From contig NZ_AP028155.1 in NCBI RefSeq assembly GCF_033096445.1, positions 2,547,880-2,611,879 of the forward strand: a DNA stretch of 64,000 bases. The letters are read 5' to 3'. Below, piece after piece: positions 18,534 through 31,223 of this stretch; the first letter of the stretch is position 1, and each line of letters opens with the position of its first letter. Below the pieces are notes generated by a model. That model was not told where the DNA came from. It made no database searches and saw nothing but the letters and a program-made list of their open reading frames with translations. This stretch comes from Butyricimonas faecihominis. Lineage in GTDB: Bacteria > Bacteroidota > Bacteroidia > Bacteroidales > Marinifilaceae. Both the position numbers and the translations under genes were made by a program.

Positions 18534-21500
18534 TTATTTTTCCATCCTTTCGAGATCCGCCTTAGAACCTACAATCAGACTTCTAAATTCTTTCATACCT
18601 GTACCCACCGGTATCAAGTGACCGCAAATCACGTTTTCTTTCAATCCTTCCAATGGATCGACTTTACCGTAAATTGCAGCTTCATTCAATACTTTCGTGG
18701 TTTCTTGGAATGATGCGGCAGAAATAAAGCTTGCCGTCTGCAATGCAGCACGGGTAATACCCTGTAATACCTGAGCTGAAGTTGCGGGCACAGCATCTCT
18801 AGCCTCTACCACCTTCAAGTCTCTACGTTTCAATTGTGAGTTAATATCTCTCAACATACGTACAGAGATAATCTGTCCCGGTTTCACCCGATCCGAATCC
18901 CCGGCTTCCAGTACCACTTTCTTTCCGTAGATTGCATCGTTTTCTTCCATGAACTCACTCTTATCCACCACCTGATTCTCTAAGAATCTCGTATCTCCGG
19001 CATCTTGGATCAATACCTTACGCATCATCTGGTGTACAATGATCTCGAAATGCTTATCATTGATCTTCACACCCTGCATCCGGTATACATCCTGTACCTC
19101 GTTCACGATATACTCCTGAACCTTGATCGGTCCCTCGATATTCAAAATATCAGTCGGGGTAATTGCACCGTCAGATAACGGGGTACCTGCACGTACATAA
19201 TCGTTCTCCTGCACCAAAATTTGTTTAGACAAAGAAACCAGATATTTCTTTACCTCTCCGGCTTTTGATGTCACGATAATTTCACGATTACCGCGTTTGA
19301 TCTTACCGTAAGTTACCTCACCGTCAATTTCCGATACAACGGCCGGATTCGACGGGTTACGAGCCTCGAACAACTCGGTAACACGCGGAAGACCTCCCGT
19401 GATATCGCCTGCTTTACCAACAGCTCTCGGAATCTTGGCAATGGTACTACCGGCAACAACCTCAGCTCCTTCCTTCACGACAATGTGGGCGCCTACCGGC
19501 AAGTTGTAACTCTTCACCGTGTTTCCTTCTGCATCATTGATACACAAAGCAGGCGCTTTCATCTTGTCACGGAACTCAATAATGATCATCTCCCTAAATC
19601 CGGTGGTTTCATCGGATTCTTCCTTATAGGTTTCACCCTCGATCAAGTTTTCCAACCCAACCGTACCGGAGAATTCGGTAATGATCAAAGCATTGAACGG
19701 GTCCCATTCACAAAGCAATTCACCCTTGCTGATCTCCTGTCCATCCTTCACGAACAACTTAGCACCGTAAGGGATAGCGTGAGAAATCAATATAATATTC
19801 GTGTTCTTATCCAATATACGCAACTCCGTCAAACGTCCTACAACCACGTCACAGGTCGTTCCGTTATCTTGCGTGTACTCAACAGAACGTAATTCTTCAT
19901 ACTCAACGTAACCATCATACTTCGCCTTCAAAGAGTTTTCGCTGGAAATATTTCCCGCAGTACCTCCCACGTGGAAGGTTCTCAATGTCAACTGAGTACC
20001 CGGCTCACCGATAGACTGTGCAGCGATAACCCCGACAGCCTCACCTTTCTCAACCATACGGCTGGTAGCCAAGTTACGTCCGTAACATTTAGCACAAACG
20101 CCCTTCTTCGCCTCGCAAGTCAATACAGAACGAACTTCAACACGCTCGATCGGGGAGTTCTCGATAATATCGGCAACTACCTCCGTGATCTCATCTCCAG
20201 AGGCCACGATCAATTCACCCGTATTCGGATGATAAATATCATGCACGGAAACACGTCCTAAAATTCTCTCTGACAAAGAAGACACGATCTCTTCGTTATT
20301 CTTGATAGCCGAAATGGTAATACCTCTCAACGTACCGCAATCTTCCTCGGTAATCGTGATATCGTTAGCCACGTCAACCAAACGACGAGTCAAATATCCG
20401 GCATCTGCAGTCTTCAACGCGGTATCGGCCAAACCCTTACGGGCACCGTGGGTTGAAATAAAGTACTCCAACACCGAAAGTCCCTCTTTAAAGTTTGCCA
20501 AGATCGGGTTCTCGATAATCTGTCCCCCGGTAGCACCTGATTTCTGCGGTTTTGCCATCAATCCACGCATACCTCCCAACTGACGAATCTGCTCACGAGA
20601 TCCACGGGCTCCGGAATCCAACATCATGTAGATAGAATTGAATCCTTGGTCATCCGCTGCCAATTGTTTCATCAACGTGGCGGTCAAGTTCGCGTTCACG
20701 TGTGTCCAAATATCAATAATCTGGTTATATCTTTCATTATTGGTAATGAATCCCATGTTATAGTTCGCCATTACCTCTTCAACCTGGTCATATCCTTCTT
20801 GTAACAAATCTTGTTTGTTCTCCGGAACGATAACGTCTCCCAAGTTGAAAGACAAACCTCCCTCAAATGCCTTACGATAACCCAAATCCTTAATATCATC
20901 CAAGAATTTAGCCGTCACGTCCACACCGCAACGTTTGAACACGTCACCGATAATGTCACGCAACGCTTTTTTCGTAATCAACGTATTGATATAAGGATAG
21001 TTTTTCGGGGTGAACTGGTTCAAAATCACACGACCAACCGTTGTTTTGATCATATGCCTAATCGGTTGACCGTCCTTGTCCACGTTATCAATCTTCACCT
21101 CGATTTCAGCATGCAAGTCTACGGCTCTCTCGTTGAAAGCGATAATCACTTCCTCCGGAGAATAGAACTTCAAGCCTTCACCCCTCACACCCTTCCTCGG
21201 TTTCGTGATATAGTACAAACCGAGCACCATATCCTGAGAAGGCACCGTGATAGGCGCACCGTTAGCCGGGTTCAAAATGTTATGAGAACACAACATTAAA
21301 ATCTGAGCTTCCAATACAGCTTCGTTACCTAATGGCAAGTGTACAGCCATCTGGTCACCGTCGAAGTCAGCGTTGAATCCGGTACAAGCTAACGGGTGCA
21401 AACGGATTGCTTTACCCTCGATCAATTTCGGCTGGAATGCCTGAATACCCAAACGGTGCAGGGTCGGGGCTCGGTTTAACAATACCGGATGACCTTTCAA

Positions 21501-22778
21501 CACGTTTTCAAGAATATCCCAAACGATCGGATCACGACGATCCACGATCTTCTTGGCACTCTTCACCGTCTTCACGATACCGCGCTCGATCAGTTTACGG
21601 ATAATAAACGGCATATACAATTCAGCCGCCATGTCTTTCGGAAGACCACACTCGTGCATCTTCAAGTCCGGACCTACAACGATTACCGAACGTGCAGAGT
21701 AGTCAACACGCTTACCCAACAAGTTCTGACGGAAACGTCCTTGTTTACCTTTCAAACTGTCGGAAAGAGACTTTAATGGTCTGTTATTTTCAATCTTAAC
21801 CGCATTGGATTTACGAGAGTTATCGAACAACGAATCTACGGCCTCCTGTAACATACGTTTTTCATTACGCAAGATTACATCCGGAGCCTTGATCTCGATC
21901 AATCTCTTCAAACGATTATTACGGATAATCACCCGTCTGTACAAATCATTCAAATCGGAAGTAGCAAAACGACCTCCGTCCAACGGAACCAACGGACGCA
22001 ATTCAGGCGGTATCACAGACAACACCTTCACGATCATCCATTCCGGCTTATTAATTTCTTTACTTTCACGGAAAGCCTCTACGACCTGAAGACGTTTCAA
22101 CGCCTCGTTCTTTCTCTGTTGAGAAGTCTCCGTATTTGCTTTATTTCTTAAATCGTATGAAAGATCATCCAAGTTCAGACGTTCCAACAACATGGAAATA
22201 GCTTCCGCACCCATCTTTGCAATGAACTTGTTTGGATCATCATCATCCAAATATTGATTATCTGTTGGAAGTTTATCCAGAATATCCAAATACTCTTCTT
22301 CCGTCAGGAAATCCATTGTTTTGATACCGGAATCCCCCATGATACCCGGGTTTACAACCACGTATCTCTCGTAGTAAATAACGGTATCCAGTTTCTTGGA
22401 AGGTAACCCTAACAAGTAACCGATTTTATTTGGCAACGACTTGAAATACCAGATATGAGCCACCGGAACCACCAACTGGATATGTCCCATACGCTCACGT
22501 CTAACCTTCTTCTCCGTAACCTCAACACCACAACGGTCACAAACGATACCCTTGTATCGAATACGTTTATATTTACCGCAATGACATTCGTAATCCTTCA
22601 CCGGACCGAAGATACGTTCGCAGAACAAACCGTCGCGTTCGGGTTTGTAAGTACGATAGTTAATCGTCTCCGGTTTTAATACAGCACCACTGGACCGTTC
22701 CAGAATTTCTTCCGGGGAAGCCAATCCAATAGCGATCTTAGTAAAATTTTTTACTTTATTGTCTTTTCTGAAGGCCAT
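18534..22778 (-). CDS. rpoC: DNA-directed RNA polymerase, beta' subunit
   Basis: 1414 residues, the size usual in Bacteroidota. Visible landmarks: the N-terminal zinc finger ([20 protein letters not shown]), the catalytic magnesium loop NADFDGDQ near residue 470, the bridge-helix/trigger-loop region ([23 protein letters not shown]), and the second zinc site ([15 protein letters not shown]). The protein forms the catalytic cleft of RNA polymerase together with RpoB, encoded just upstream. The two genes are separated by a 90-bp palindromic A/T repeat rather than being tightly coupled. Confidence 0.99.
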   Translation of the reverse strand: MAFRKDNKVKNFTKIAIGLASPEEILERSSGAVLKPETINYRTYKPERDGLFCERIFGPVKDYECHCGKYKRIRYKGIVCDRCGVEVTEKKVRRERMGHIQLVVPVAHIWYFKSLPNKIGYLLGLPSKKLDTVIYYERYVVVNPGIMGDSGIKTMDFLTEEEYLDILDKLPTDNQYLDDDDPNKFIAKMGAEAISMLLERLNLDDLSYDLRNKANTETSQQRKNEALKRLQVVEAFRESKEINKPEWMIVKVLSVIPPELRPLVPLDGGRFATSDLNDLYRRVIIRNNRLKRLIEIKAPDVILRNEKRMLQEAVDSLFDNSRKSNAVKIENNRPLKSLSDSLKGKQGRFRQNLLGKRVDYSARSVIVVGPDLKMHECGLPKDMAAELYMPFIIRKLIERGIVKTVKSAKKIVDRRDPIVWDILENVLKGHPVLLNRAPTLHRLGIQAFQPKLIEGKAIRLHPLACTGFNADFDGDQMAVHLPLGNEAVLEAQILMLCSHNILNPANGAPITVPSQDMVLGLYYITKPRKGVRGEGLKFYSPEEVIIAFNERAVDLHAEIEVKIDNVDKDGQPIRHMIKTTVGRVILNQFTPKNYPYINTLITKKALRDIIGDVFKRCGVDVTAKFLDDIKDLGYRKAFEGGLSFNLGDVIVPENKQDLLQEGYDQVEEVMANYNMGFITNNERYNQIIDIWTHVNANLTATLMKQLAADDQGFNSIYMMLDSGARGSREQIRQLGGMRGLMAKPQKSGATGGQIIENPILANFKEGLSVLEYFISTHGARKGLADTALKTADAGYLTRRLVDVANDITITEEDCGTLRGITISAIKNNEEIVSSLSERILGRVSVHDIYHPNTGELIVASGDEITEVVADIIENSPIERVEVRSVLTCEAKKGVCAKCYGRNLATSRMVEKGEAVGVIAAQSIGEPGTQLTLRTFHVGGTAGNISSENSLKAKYDGYVEYEELRSVEYTQDNGTTCDVVVGRLTELRILDKNTNIILISHAIPYGAKLFVKDGQEISKGELLCEWDPFNALIITEFSGTVGLENLIEGETYKEESDETTGFREMIIIEFRDKMKAPALCINDAEGNTVKSYNLPVGAHIVVKEGAEVVAGSTIAKIPRAVGKAGDITGGLPRVTELFEARNPSNPAVVSEIDGEVTYGKIKRGNREIIVTSKAGEVKKYLVSLSKQILVQENDYVRAGTPLSDGAITPTDILNIEGPIKVQEYIVNEVQDVYRMQGVKINDKHFEIIVHQMMRKVLIQDAGDTRFLENQVVDKSEFMEENDAIYGKKVVLEAGDSDRVKPGQIISVRMLRDINSQLKRRDLKVVEARDAVPATSAQVLQGITRAALQTASFISAASFQETTKVLNEAAIYGKVDPLEGLKENVICGHLIPVGTGMKEFRSLIVGSKADLERMEK

Positions 22779-22790
22779 ATTTTATCTGTT

Positions 22791-22870
22791 AATTGAAAAT
22801 TGAAAATTGAGAATTGAAAATTAATTCTTCCGGTTCTCCATTTTCAATTTTCCATTTTCAATTTTCCATT
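22791..22870. repeat. Palindromic array of AATTGAAA-type units between rpoB and rpoC
   Basis: The left arm (22791-22822) holds repeats of AATTGAAAATTGA; the right arm (22839-22870) holds the complementary TTTTCAATTTTCCA repeats, abutting the rpoB stop codon. The mRNA between the two genes would fold into a long imperfect A-U hairpin. Confidence 0.85.
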
Positions 22871-25800
22871 ATATAAGATTAACGCTCAATCCCAACCCGC
22901 GAAGTTCATGCAACAATACGTTGAATGATTCCGGAATTCCGGGTGTCGGAAGAGGTTCACCTTTCACGATATGCTCGTAAGTTTTGGTTCTACCCATCAC
23001 GTCGTCAGACTTCACGGTCAAGATTTCCTGCAAGATGTGTGATGCTCCGAAAGCCTCAAGAGCCCAAACCTCCATCTCTCCGAAACGCTGACCTCCGAAC
23101 TGAGCCTTACCTCCAAGAGGTTGCTGCGTGATCAACGAGTAAGGTCCGATAGAACGAGCGTGCATCTTGTCATCAACCATGTGTCCCAGTTTCAGCATAT
23201 AGATCACGCCCACGGTTGCCGGCTGGTCGAAACGTTCTCCCGTTCCCCCGTCATACAGATAGGTGGTTCCGAATCTAGGCACACCTGCCTCGTCCGTGTA
23301 TTTGTTGATATCGTCCAAAGAGGCTCCATCGAAAATAGGAGTTGCAAACTTCAATCCCAAATTCTTTCCGGCCCAACCCAACACGGTTTCGAATACCTGT
23401 CCCAAGTTCATACGGGAAGGTACACCCAGCGGGTTCAAACAAATATCAACCGGAGTTCCGTCGGACAAGAACGGCATATCCTCTACCCTTACTACGCGGG
23501 ATACAATACCCTTGTTACCGTGACGTCCTGCCATCTTATCACCGATTTGCAATTTACGTTTCTTAGCCACGTAAACCTTAGCCATCTTGATAATTCCAGA
23601 AGGAAGCTCGTCACCGACGGTAGCGTTATACTTCTTACGTTTAATCTGACCTTCGATCTCCTTGTACTTGATGATATAATTATGCAACAAGTCACGAATC
23701 ATATCGTTTCTCTGCTTATCGGTCGTCCATTTGTTCGGGTTGATTTGCAAGAAGTCCATGTTCTGCAACATCTTGTAAGAGAACTTCACTCCCTTCGGAA
23801 CAATATCCTCGTTCAAGTAATTCTTCACGCCTTGCGAAGTCTTACCATTTACCAACTCGAATAATTTGTCGATCAATAAAGTAGTCAAATCTCCGACTTT
23901 ACGTTGGAATTGTTCATCCAGTTCGGCCAAAATGTTCTTACCGGCAGCTTTCGTTTTCCGATCACTTACCGTACGTTGGAACAACTTCTTATCAATAATA
24001 ACACCTTTCAATGAAGGAGAAGCTTTCAATGAAGCATCTTTCACATCACCGGCTTTATCACCGAAGATTGCTCTCAACAATTTTTCCTCCGGACTAGGAT
24101 CGGACTCTCCTTTCGGGGTAATCTTACCAATCAGGATATCTCCCGGTTGAACACGAGCCCCCACGCGAATGATTCCGTTTTCATCCAAATCCTTCGTGGC
24201 CTCCTCACTTACGTTCGGAATATCAGCCGTCAACTCTTCCAATCCACGTTTCGTTTCACGAACTTCCAGAGAATACTCGTCCACGTGAACAGATGTAAAG
24301 ACATCATTCCGCACGATATTCTCGGAGATCACGATAGCATCCTCGTAGTTGTATCCTTTCCACGGCATGAATGCCACTTTCAAGTTCCGTCCGAGTGCCA
24401 ATTCTCCCTTTTCTGAAGAGTATCCTTCCGTCAATATCTGACCTTCTTCCACACGTTGACCTTTTCTCACAATCGGTTTCAACGTGATCGTCGTACTCTG
24501 GTTTGTACGTTGGTATTTCGGCAGGTAATATTCTTTCGTATCAGGTTCAAAGCTTACAAAAGCCTCTTCCTCCGTACGGTCATATTTAACAACAATCTTG
24601 CGTCCGTCAACAAAAGAGATCACTCCCGGTCCCTCTGCGACAACCTGCGTTCTGGAATCCTTAATCAGATTAGCCTCCAAACCGGTTCCCACGATCGGGG
24701 ATTGCGGGGAAATAATCGGAACTGCCTGACGCATCATGTTCGATCCCATCAACGCTCGGTTGGCATCATCATGCTCCAAGAACGGGATCAAAGACGCCGC
24801 GATAGATGCAATCTGATTCGGGGCAACATCGATCAAATCGACATCCTCTCCGGCTGCCAACGGGAAGTCCGCATCTTTTCTGGCTTTTACCCATTTATTC
24901 GTAAACTTGCCATCTTCATCGATAGCAGAACTTGCCTGAGCAATTACCAACTCCTCCTCTTCCTCTGCCGAATAGTAGCGTACCCCTTCCTCGGAAAGAT
25001 CCACGATACCATTATTCACCTTACGGTAAGGAGTTTCGATAAATCCTAGATCGTTGATCTTAGCGTACACGCAAAGAGAAGAAATCAAACCGATATTCGG
25101 TCCCTCCGGCGTCTCGATCGGACACAAACGACCATAGTGAGTATAGTGTACGTCACGCACCTCGAATCCGGCACGATCTCTGGAAAGACCTCCGGGACCC
25201 AAGGCCGACATACGTCTCTTGTGAGTGATCTCGGCCAATGGATTCGTCTGATCCATGAACTGAGATAACGCATTCGTTCCGAAGAACGAGTTGATCACGG
25301 AAGACAAAATCTTCGAGTTGATCAAATCAACCGGGGTGAATACCTCGTTGTCACGCACGTTCATTCTTTCACGAATCGTACGGGCCATACGGGCCAATCC
25401 CACGCCGAATTGATTATATAATTGTTCGCCGACAGTACGTACACGACGATTACTCAAGTGGTCAATATCGTCCACGTCGGTCTTAGCGTTCAATAAACGA
25501 ATCAAATATTTGATGATCTCGATAATATCCTCTTTCGTCAAAACACGGATATCCGGATCTGTTGCAAGTCCCAATTTCTTGTTTAACTTGTAACGTCCCA
25601 CGTCACCCAAATCGTAACGTTTATCAGAGAAGAACAACTTGTCGATCACATCGCGGGCAGTAGCCTCGTCAGGCGGCTCCGAACTACGCAACTGCCTGTA
25701 AATATGTAATACGGCCTCTTTCTCCGAGTTACAGGGGTCTTTTTGTAACGTGTTATATATAATGGCATAATCTGCCAGATTTTGCATCTCCTTGTGAAGA

Positions 25801-26681
25801 AGGATCGTCTTCGCACCTGACTCGACAATCGCATCAATATGCTCAGGCTCCAGCACTGTTTCACGGTCAACGATAATCTCGTTACGCTCGATAGAAACAA
25901 CTTCACCGGTATCTTCATCAACGAAATCTTCAATCCAAGATTTCAAAACACGAGCAGCCAACCGTCTGCCAACGACTTTCTTCAACCCCGTACGGGAAAC
26001 ATTCACTTCATCAGCCAGACCAAATATTTCAAGAATATCCTTATCCGTTTCAAAACCGATAGCTCGTAAAAGAGTGGTTACCGGCAATTTTTTCTTCCGG
26101 TCGATATACGCGTACATCACGTTATTGATGTCCGTGGCAAACTCGATCCAGGAACCCTTGAACGGAATAATTCTAGCGGAATAAAGCTTCGTACCATTCG
26201 CATGAATACTCTGCCCGAAGAAAACACCGGGAGACCTGTGTAACTGAGAAACGACCACTCGCTCTGCTCCATTGATCACGAAAGTACCTTTCGGGGTCAT
26301 GTAAGGAACATTTCCTAAATATACATCCTCGATAACGGTATCAAAATCTTCATGTTCCGGATCTGTACAGTACAACTTCAATTTCGCCTTCAAGGGTGCG
26401 CCATAAGTCAATCCCTGACCCAGACACTCCTCGATCGTGTAGCGAGGCGGATCTATAAAATAGTCCAAAAATTCCAAAACAAAGTTGTTCCGAGTATCAG
26501 TAATAGGAAAATTCTCCTTGAAAACCGTGTAAAGGCCTTCATTCTTTCTGTTCTCAGGCGTGGTACCTAATTGAAAAAAGTCCTTGAAAGACTTTAATTG
26601 CACTTCAAGAAAATCAGGGTATTCCAACTGATTCTTTATCGATGCAAAGCTTATTCTATTGTTTGAATTATATGAAGACAT
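22869..26681 (-). CDS. rpoB: DNA-directed RNA polymerase, beta subunit
   Basis: 1270 residues. The rifampicin-pocket region ([27 protein letters not shown]), the [12 protein letters not shown] stretch, the [20 protein letters not shown] active-site segment and the C-terminal clamp [19 protein letters not shown] are all present. It lies 93 bp after rplL in the ribosomal-protein/polymerase operon. Rif-region residues look wild-type (D in MDQ, H in THKRR, S in MSALG). Confidence 0.99.
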   Translation of the reverse strand: MSSYNSNNRISFASIKNQLEYPDFLEVQLKSFKDFFQLGTTPENRKNEGLYTVFKENFPITDTRNNFVLEFLDYFIDPPRYTIEECLGQGLTYGAPLKAKLKLYCTDPEHEDFDTVIEDVYLGNVPYMTPKGTFVINGAERVVVSQLHRSPGVFFGQSIHANGTKLYSARIIPFKGSWIEFATDINNVMYAYIDRKKKLPVTTLLRAIGFETDKDILEIFGLADEVNVSRTGLKKVVGRRLAARVLKSWIEDFVDEDTGEVVSIERNEIIVDRETVLEPEHIDAIVESGAKTILLHKEMQNLADYAIIYNTLQKDPCNSEKEAVLHIYRQLRSSEPPDEATARDVIDKLFFSDKRYDLGDVGRYKLNKKLGLATDPDIRVLTKEDIIEIIKYLIRLLNAKTDVDDIDHLSNRRVRTVGEQLYNQFGVGLARMARTIRERMNVRDNEVFTPVDLINSKILSSVINSFFGTNALSQFMDQTNPLAEITHKRRMSALGPGGLSRDRAGFEVRDVHYTHYGRLCPIETPEGPNIGLISSLCVYAKINDLGFIETPYRKVNNGIVDLSEEGVRYYSAEEEEELVIAQASSAIDEDGKFTNKWVKARKDADFPLAAGEDVDLIDVAPNQIASIAASLIPFLEHDDANRALMGSNMMRQAVPIISPQSPIVGTGLEANLIKDSRTQVVAEGPGVISFVDGRKIVVKYDRTEEEAFVSFEPDTKEYYLPKYQRTNQSTTITLKPIVRKGQRVEEGQILTEGYSSEKGELALGRNLKVAFMPWKGYNYEDAIVISENIVRNDVFTSVHVDEYSLEVRETKRGLEELTADIPNVSEEATKDLDENGIIRVGARVQPGDILIGKITPKGESDPSPEEKLLRAIFGDKAGDVKDASLKASPSLKGVIIDKKLFQRTVSDRKTKAAGKNILAELDEQFQRKVGDLTTLLIDKLFELVNGKTSQGVKNYLNEDIVPKGVKFSYKMLQNMDFLQINPNKWTTDKQRNDMIRDLLHNYIIKYKEIEGQIKRKKYNATVGDELPSGIIKMAKVYVAKKRKLQIGDKMAGRHGNKGIVSRVVRVEDMPFLSDGTPVDICLNPLGVPSRMNLGQVFETVLGWAGKNLGLKFATPIFDGASLDDINKYTDEAGVPRFGTTYLYDGGTGERFDQPATVGVIYMLKLGHMVDDKMHARSIGPYSLITQQPLGGKAQFGGQRFGEMEVWALEAFGASHILQEILTVKSDDVMGRTKTYEHIVKGEPLPTPGIPESFNVLLHELRGLGLSVNLI

Positions 26682-26774
26682 CTATTATTTTTTTTGAACC
26701 TAAACAATCATAACAACAAAATGGTTTAGAGTCCACATGAGACTCTAAACCTGGAAAAACCAACCGGTTTTATT

Positions 26775-27152
26775 TTATTTAAGTTCAACTTCAGCTCCTG
26801 CCTCTTCTAATTGAGTCTTCAGCGTGTTAGCCTCTTCTTTAGAAACTTTTTCTTTCAATGGAGCCGGAGCCTTGTCAACTATTTCTTTAGCCTCTTTCAA
26901 TCCAAGACCGGTCAATTCTTTCACTAACTTAACAACAGCTAATTTAGCAGCACCAGCTGACTTAAGAATTACATCGAATTCTGTTTGCTCTGCTTCAGCG
27001 GCAGCAGCACCACCAGCTGCAGGAGCAGCAACAGCTACAGCAGCTGCTGCAGGTTCGATTCCGTACTCTTCTTTTAAAATATCAGCTAATTCTTTTACGT
27101 CTTTTACGGTAAGGTTTACTAGCTCTTCTGCAAGTTTTTTCAAATCTGCCAT
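26775..27152 (-). CDS. rplL: Ribosomal protein bL12 (L7/L12)
   Basis: 125 residues. An N-terminal dimerisation helix pair is followed by an Ala-rich hinge (residues 36-54) and the conserved C-terminal factor-binding domain ([24 protein letters not shown]). It recruits translation factors to the ribosome stalk. It follows rplJ, whose product anchors it. Confidence 0.98.
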   Translation of the reverse strand: MADLKKLAEELVNLTVKDVKELADILKEEYGIEPAAAAVAVAAPAAGGAAAAEAEQTEFDVILKSAGAAKLAVVKLVKELTGLGLKEAKEIVDKAPAPLKEKVSKEEANTLKTQLEEAGAEVELK

Positions 27153-27194
27153 TTCTATACTATTTAAAATTGTTTGTTTACTAAACTATAAAAA

Positions 27195-27713
27195 TTATTC
27201 TTTTTCAGAAAGTGTTTTAACAACACCAGCGATAGTATTTTGTCCGGATTGCAATGCGGAAATAACATTCTGCATCGGAGCCTGCAACATTGCGATAATG
27301 TCTGCAAGCAACTCCTCTTTAGACTTGATACTGATCAACGATTCAAGCTGATCCTCGCCAACATAAGCACATTCTTCTACGAATGCGGCCTTGAATACCG
27401 GTTTGTCTTTAGTCTTACGGAATTCTTTAATCAGTTTTGCAGGACCGTTTCCGGTGTCGCACAACATGATTGCGCTATCGCCTTTCAACGCAGAAAAAAT
27501 TTCCTCGTAGTTGTTGGTAGCGTTTTCCAAAGCCTTTTTCAACAATGTGTTCTTCACTTGCACCAGTTTGATGTTAGCATCAAAGCAAGCCCGACGCAAA
27601 GCCTGAGTGTCTACAGCGTCAAGACCGGAAATGTCACTAACATACAAGTGCTTGTAAGAATTCACTTGCTCCGTCAAGGTTTCTATTACGACTTTTTTAT
27701 CTTCTTTTTTCAT
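27195..27713 (-). CDS. rplJ: Ribosomal protein uL10
   Basis: 172 residues with the uL10 N-terminal rRNA-binding domain (DISGLDAVDTQALRRACFDANIKLVQVKNTLLKKAL) and a C-terminal helix for bL12 dimers. It is the third gene of rplK-rplA-rplJ-rplL. In other bacteria L10 represses its own operon through a leader RNA; I could not identify such a leader in the 29 bp before this gene. Confidence 0.98.
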   Translation of the reverse strand: MKKEDKKVVIETLTEQVNSYKHLYVSDISGLDAVDTQALRRACFDANIKLVQVKNTLLKKALENATNNYEEIFSALKGDSAIMLCDTGNGPAKLIKEFRKTKDKPVFKAAFVEECAYVGEDQLESLISIKSKEELLADIIAMLQAPMQNVISALQSGQNTIAGVVKTLSEKE

Positions 27714-27742
27714 ACTACTGAAGTCCTTTTTAGATTACTACA

Positions 27743-28438
27743 TTAATCAAGTAAAGTCTTTTGGTCTACTTGAATACCGGGACTCATCGTACTTGACAGA
27801 TACACGCTCTTGATATAAGTACCTTTAGCGGCAGCCGGTTTCAATTTATTGATCACGTTCAAGAATTCTCTAGCGTTCTCCATAATCTTGTTCGGCTCGA
27901 ATGTAACTTTACCAATAGAAGCGTGAATAATACCGAATTTGTCAACTTTAAAGTCGATCTTACCAGCCTTCACCTCGGTTACTGCTTTCCCGATTTCCGG
28001 GGTTACAGTACCACTCTTCGGGTTTGGCATCAATCCACGAGGACCCAAAATTCTACCAAGAGCACCTACTTTACCCATTACAGAAGGCATCGTGATGATA
28101 ATATCGATGTCGGTCCAGCCGCCTTTCAATTTTTCGATATATTCATCCAATCCAACGTAATCGGCTCCGGCAGCCTTAGCTTCTTCCACCTTATCAGGCG
28201 TACACAAAACCAAAACTCTTACTTGTTTACCGGTTCCATGAGGTAAAGTACATACACCGCGCACCATTTGATTGGCTTTACGCGGGTCTACACCCAGTCG
28301 AACGTCCATGTCAACTGACGCATCAAACTTCGTGAAAGTGATTTCCTTCACAAGCTGTGCGGCCTCGTCGATAGAATATACTTTTCCACCTTCGATCTTC
28401 GCTAAAGCTAACTTCTTATTTTTTGTCAGTTTACTCAT
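27743..28438 (-). CDS. rplA: Ribosomal protein uL1
   Basis: 231 residues, standard length. It has the conserved [19 protein letters not shown] segment and a [20 protein letters not shown] start. It forms the L1 stalk at the E site. The gene is 24 bp downstream of rplK. Confidence 0.99.
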   Translation of the reverse strand: MSKLTKNKKLALAKIEGGKVYSIDEAAQLVKEITFTKFDASVDMDVRLGVDPRKANQMVRGVCTLPHGTGKQVRVLVLCTPDKVEEAKAAGADYVGLDEYIEKLKGGWTDIDIIITMPSVMGKVGALGRILGPRGLMPNPKSGTVTPEIGKAVTEVKAGKIDFKVDKFGIIHASIGKVTFEPNKIMENAREFLNVINKLKPAAAKGTYIKSVYLSSTMSPGIQVDQKTLLD

Positions 28439-28462
28439 TACGTTTGAAGTGTTACAAGTTCA

Positions 28463-28900
28463 TTAAAAAGGTCTGTCACCGGTTACGGTTATACCCATAC
28501 TTCTGGCGGTACCAGCTACCATACTCATTGCTTTCTCAATTTCAAAAGCGTTCAAATCTTTCATCTTGTCCGTAGCGATTGCTCTCACTTGATCCCAAGT
28601 GATAGAGGCCACTTTCTTACGATTAGGCTCTGCGGAACCGGATTTGATTTTAGCAACTTCCAAAAGTTGAATAGCAACAGGAGGTTGTTTTGTAATAAAA
28701 TCAAACGATTTATCACCATACACCTGTATAATTACCGGGATGATCTTTCCTGCCTGCTCTTGAGTTCTAGCGTTAAATTGCTTACAGAAGTCCATGATAT
28801 TGACTCCCTTAGAACCTAACGCCGGTCCTACTGGAGGCGAAGGATTAGCAGCTCCGGCTTTAATTTGCAGCTTGATAATAGCTTCAACTTGTTTTGCCAT
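28463..28900 (-). CDS. rplK: Ribosomal protein uL11
   Basis: 145 residues. The N-terminal motif [27 protein letters not shown] and the C-terminal RNA-binding domain with [10 protein letters not shown] are diagnostic. It is part of the GTPase-associated centre. It lies 23 bp after nusG. Confidence 0.99.
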   Translation of the reverse strand: MAKQVEAIIKLQIKAGAANPSPPVGPALGSKGVNIMDFCKQFNARTQEQAGKIIPVIIQVYGDKSFDFITKQPPVAIQLLEVAKIKSGSAEPNRKKVASITWDQVRAIATDKMKDLNAFEIEKAMSMVAGTARSMGITVTGDRPF

Positions 28901-28923
28901 GATTGTTTTTAATCAAATAATTG

Positions 28924-29472
28924 TTATTCTTTTTCTACCTGCATGAAACTTAATTCAAGTGGTGTTTTCCGTCCGAAAATCTTGACAATTACCTTCAAGC
29001 GTTTCTTGTCCGTATTCACCTCCTCTATCACACCGGTAAAACCATTAAACGGTCCGTCAGTCACTTTAACTGACTCGCCAACGAAATAAGGGATACTTAT
29101 TTCTTCTGGTTGTTCCGCAAGTTCATCTACAGTACCCAAGATCCGGTTTACCTCTGCTTGACGCATCGGTACAGGGTCTCCTCCTTTGGTTTCCCCCAGG
29201 AAGCCGATCACATTCGTGATGTCACGAAGTATGTGAGGGATTTCTCCAACGAGTGCGGCCTCGATCAACACGTAACCCGGATAAAGATTTCGCTCACTGC
29301 TATACTTTTTCCCGTTACGCACCTGATACACCTTCTCTGCAGGTACTAAAACCTGTGAAACGTAATCCTGAAGCCCTAAACTGGCGATTTCGTTCTCGAT
29401 GTACTCCTTTACCTTCTTCTCTTTTCCTCCAATGGTCCGAAGTACATACCATCTTTTTTTCATTTCAGCCAT
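28924..29472 (-). CDS. nusG: Transcription termination/antitermination factor NusG
   Basis: 182 residues. An NGN domain (KRWYVLRTIGGKEKKVKEYI ... NLYPGYVLIEA) is followed by a KOW domain (GESVKVTDGPFNGFTGVIEEV). NusG binds RNA polymerase and couples transcription to translation or Rho. The secE-nusG-rplK order is the ancestral bacterial one. Confidence 0.98.
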   Translation of the reverse strand: MAEMKKRWYVLRTIGGKEKKVKEYIENEIASLGLQDYVSQVLVPAEKVYQVRNGKKYSSERNLYPGYVLIEAALVGEIPHILRDITNVIGFLGETKGGDPVPMRQAEVNRILGTVDELAEQPEEISIPYFVGESVKVTDGPFNGFTGVIEEVNTDKKRLKVIVKIFGRKTPLELSFMQVEKE

Positions 29473-29490
29473 GTTAGACCTCCAAGATTT

Positions 29491-29682
29491 TTAGTAAAAC
29501 AAATTATATATACCGGTCACGATATGTCTGAACGAAAAATCCATTGCAAAAATGCACAACGCTATGATAACGGAAGCAATCATCACAATTGTTGCACTAC
29601 TCTGGAGCTCAGACCACGTGGGCCAAGTTACTTTATTCACCAGCTCGTTATAAACATCTGATATATAACTTTTAATCTTCAT
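29491..29682 (-). CDS. secE: Preprotein translocase subunit SecE
   Basis: 63 residues with one membrane segment (ATIVMIASVIIALCIFAMDF) preceded by the conserved amphipathic helix containing ELVNKVTWPTWSEL. It is the short, single-span SecE form. Its position just before nusG supports the call. Confidence 0.96.
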   Translation of the reverse strand: MKIKSYISDVYNELVNKVTWPTWSELQSSATIVMIASVIIALCIFAMDFSFRHIVTGIYNLFY

Positions 29683-29701
29683 TTGTTCTATATTTAATTT
29701 G

Positions 29702-29774
29702 CACGGGAGGAGAGGTTCGAACTCCCGACCCTCGGTTTTGGAGACCGATGCTCTACCAACTGAGCCACTCCCGT
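29702..29774 (-). tRNA. tRNA-Trp (anticodon CCA)
   Basis: 73 nt. Acceptor stem ACGGGAG / CTCCCGT, D-arm with AGTTGGTAGA, anticodon stem TCGGT / ACCGA around loop CTCCAAA, T-arm with TTCGAAC, and discriminator G. The 3' CCA is not encoded. It lies between tuf and secE, as in many bacteria. Confidence 0.97.
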
Positions 29775-29800
29775 GTGTAAGCCGACCGAAGCCGGCTCAT

Positions 29801-29862
29801 TATTTTAAATTTCAAATTTTAATTGCGAATCTACAATCTAAAATCATTAAATCTAAAATTGT
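29801..29862. repeat. A/T-rich intergenic repeat with ATCTAAAAT units after tuf
   Basis: An imperfect array of TTTAAATTT and ATCTAAAAT units directly after the tuf stop codon (minus strand), of the same family as the palindromes at 18.1 and 52.5 kb. Confidence 0.6.
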
Positions 29863-29863
29863 A

Positions 29864-31051
29864 TTAGTCTAAGATCTCAGTGATCTGACCAGCACCTACG
29901 GTTCTACCACCTTCACGGATAGCGAAACGCAAACCTACGTTACAAGCAACCGGAGTGATCAACTCAACAGTGATTGTCAAGTTATCACCAGGCATTACCA
30001 TCTCGCGTCCTTCCGGAAGAGTGATCTCACCGGTAACGTCCAAGGTACGGATATAGAATTGAGGTCTGTATCTGTTGTGGAACGGAGTGTGACGACCACC
30101 TTCTTCTTTCTTCAAGATATAAACCTCAGCTTTGAATTTATCGTGCGGTTTAACAGAACCCGGTTTTGCCAATACCATACCACGTTTGATCTCGTCTTTG
30201 TCGATACCACGAAGTAACAAACCAACGTTATCACCAGCTTGACCTTCGTCAAGAATCTTACGGAACATCTCAACTCCGGTACATACGGTTTTCTTACCAT
30301 CAGCACCCAAACCGATAATTTCCAACTCATCACCCGTGTGAACGATACCAGTTTCGATACGACCGGTAGCAACAGTTCCACGACCAGTGATAGAGAACAC
30401 GTCCTCAACAGGCATCAAGAACGGTTTATCAACGGCACGTTGCGGCAACTCAATCCAGTTGTCAACTGCATCCATCAACTCCATTACTTTCTCTTCCCAT
30501 TTTGCTTCTCCGTTCAATGCTCCAAGAGCAGAACCTAAGATAACCGGAGTATTATCTCCGTCATATTGATAGAATGATAACAACTCACGAACTTCCATCT
30601 CAACCAACTCCAACATTTCCGGGTCGTCCACCATATCCACCTTGTTCAAGAATACAACGATTCTCGGAACGTTTACCTGACGAGCCAAAAGGATGTGCTC
30701 ACGAGTCTGAGGCATCGGACCATCAGTAGCGGCACAAACTAAGATAGCACCGTCCATCTGAGCAGCACCAGTTACCATGTTCTTTACATAGTCGGCGTGT
30801 CCCGGACAGTCAACGTGTGCATAGTGACGATTTGCAGTCTGGTATTCAACGTGAGAAGTGTTAATGGTGATACCTCTCTCTTTTTCTTCCGGTGCGTTAT
30901 CGATAGAATCGAATGAACGTAATTCAGAAAGACCTTTTTTTGCCAATACCGTAGTGATAGCAGCCGTCAAAGTAGTTTTACCGTGGTCAACGTGACCGAT
31001 AGTACCAATATTTACGTGTGGTTTGGACCTGTCAAAATGTTCTTTAGCCAT
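29864..31051 (-). CDS. tuf: Elongation factor Tu
   Basis: 395 residues from the ATG at 31051 ([16 protein letters not shown]). An upstream in-frame ATG would add ten unconserved residues and is rejected. The GTP-binding motifs [18 protein letters not shown] and NKVDM are intact, followed by beta-barrel domains 2 and 3. It delivers aminoacyl-tRNA to the ribosome. It heads the transcription unit tuf-tRNA-Trp-secE-nusG-ribosomal proteins-rpoBC. Confidence 0.99.
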   Translation of the reverse strand: MAKEHFDRSKPHVNIGTIGHVDHGKTTLTAAITTVLAKKGLSELRSFDSIDNAPEEKERGITINTSHVEYQTANRHYAHVDCPGHADYVKNMVTGAAQMDGAILVCAATDGPMPQTREHILLARQVNVPRIVVFLNKVDMVDDPEMLELVEMEVRELLSFYQYDGDNTPVILGSALGALNGEAKWEEKVMELMDAVDNWIELPQRAVDKPFLMPVEDVFSITGRGTVATGRIETGIVHTGDELEIIGLGADGKKTVCTGVEMFRKILDEGQAGDNVGLLLRGIDKDEIKRGMVLAKPGSVKPHDKFKAEVYILKKEEGGRHTPFHNRYRPQFYIRTLDVTGEITLPEGREMVMPGDNLTITVELITPVACNVGLRFAIREGGRTVGAGQITEILD

Positions 31052-31173
31052 AACTCTAAAACAATTTTTATTATTAAACAATTTATCTCAATAACTCAAT
31101 TTCATGCAAGCAACTCGCTGTTTACCTGGAAATTACCCAGACAAGTGCGAGAAAACCCATTTAATTTGGCTTG

Positions 31174-31206
31174 CAAATGTACAAATTAAAAATCATATCT
31201 CACAAT
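31174..31206 (-). promoter_or_regulatory. Candidate tuf promoter
   Basis: On the minus strand ATTG (31206-31203), a 21-bp spacer and TACATTTG (31181-31174), a perfect TAnnTTTG box, about 120 bp before the tuf ATG. Confidence 0.65.
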
Positions 31207-31223
31207 AAATGAGATCATTTTTC

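Noticed and set aside
20811-21299. Long frames on the plus strand opposite rpoC and rpoB (for example 162 and 247 codons)
   Set aside because: They mirror the codon pattern of the highly conserved polymerase genes and show no independent motifs or promoters.
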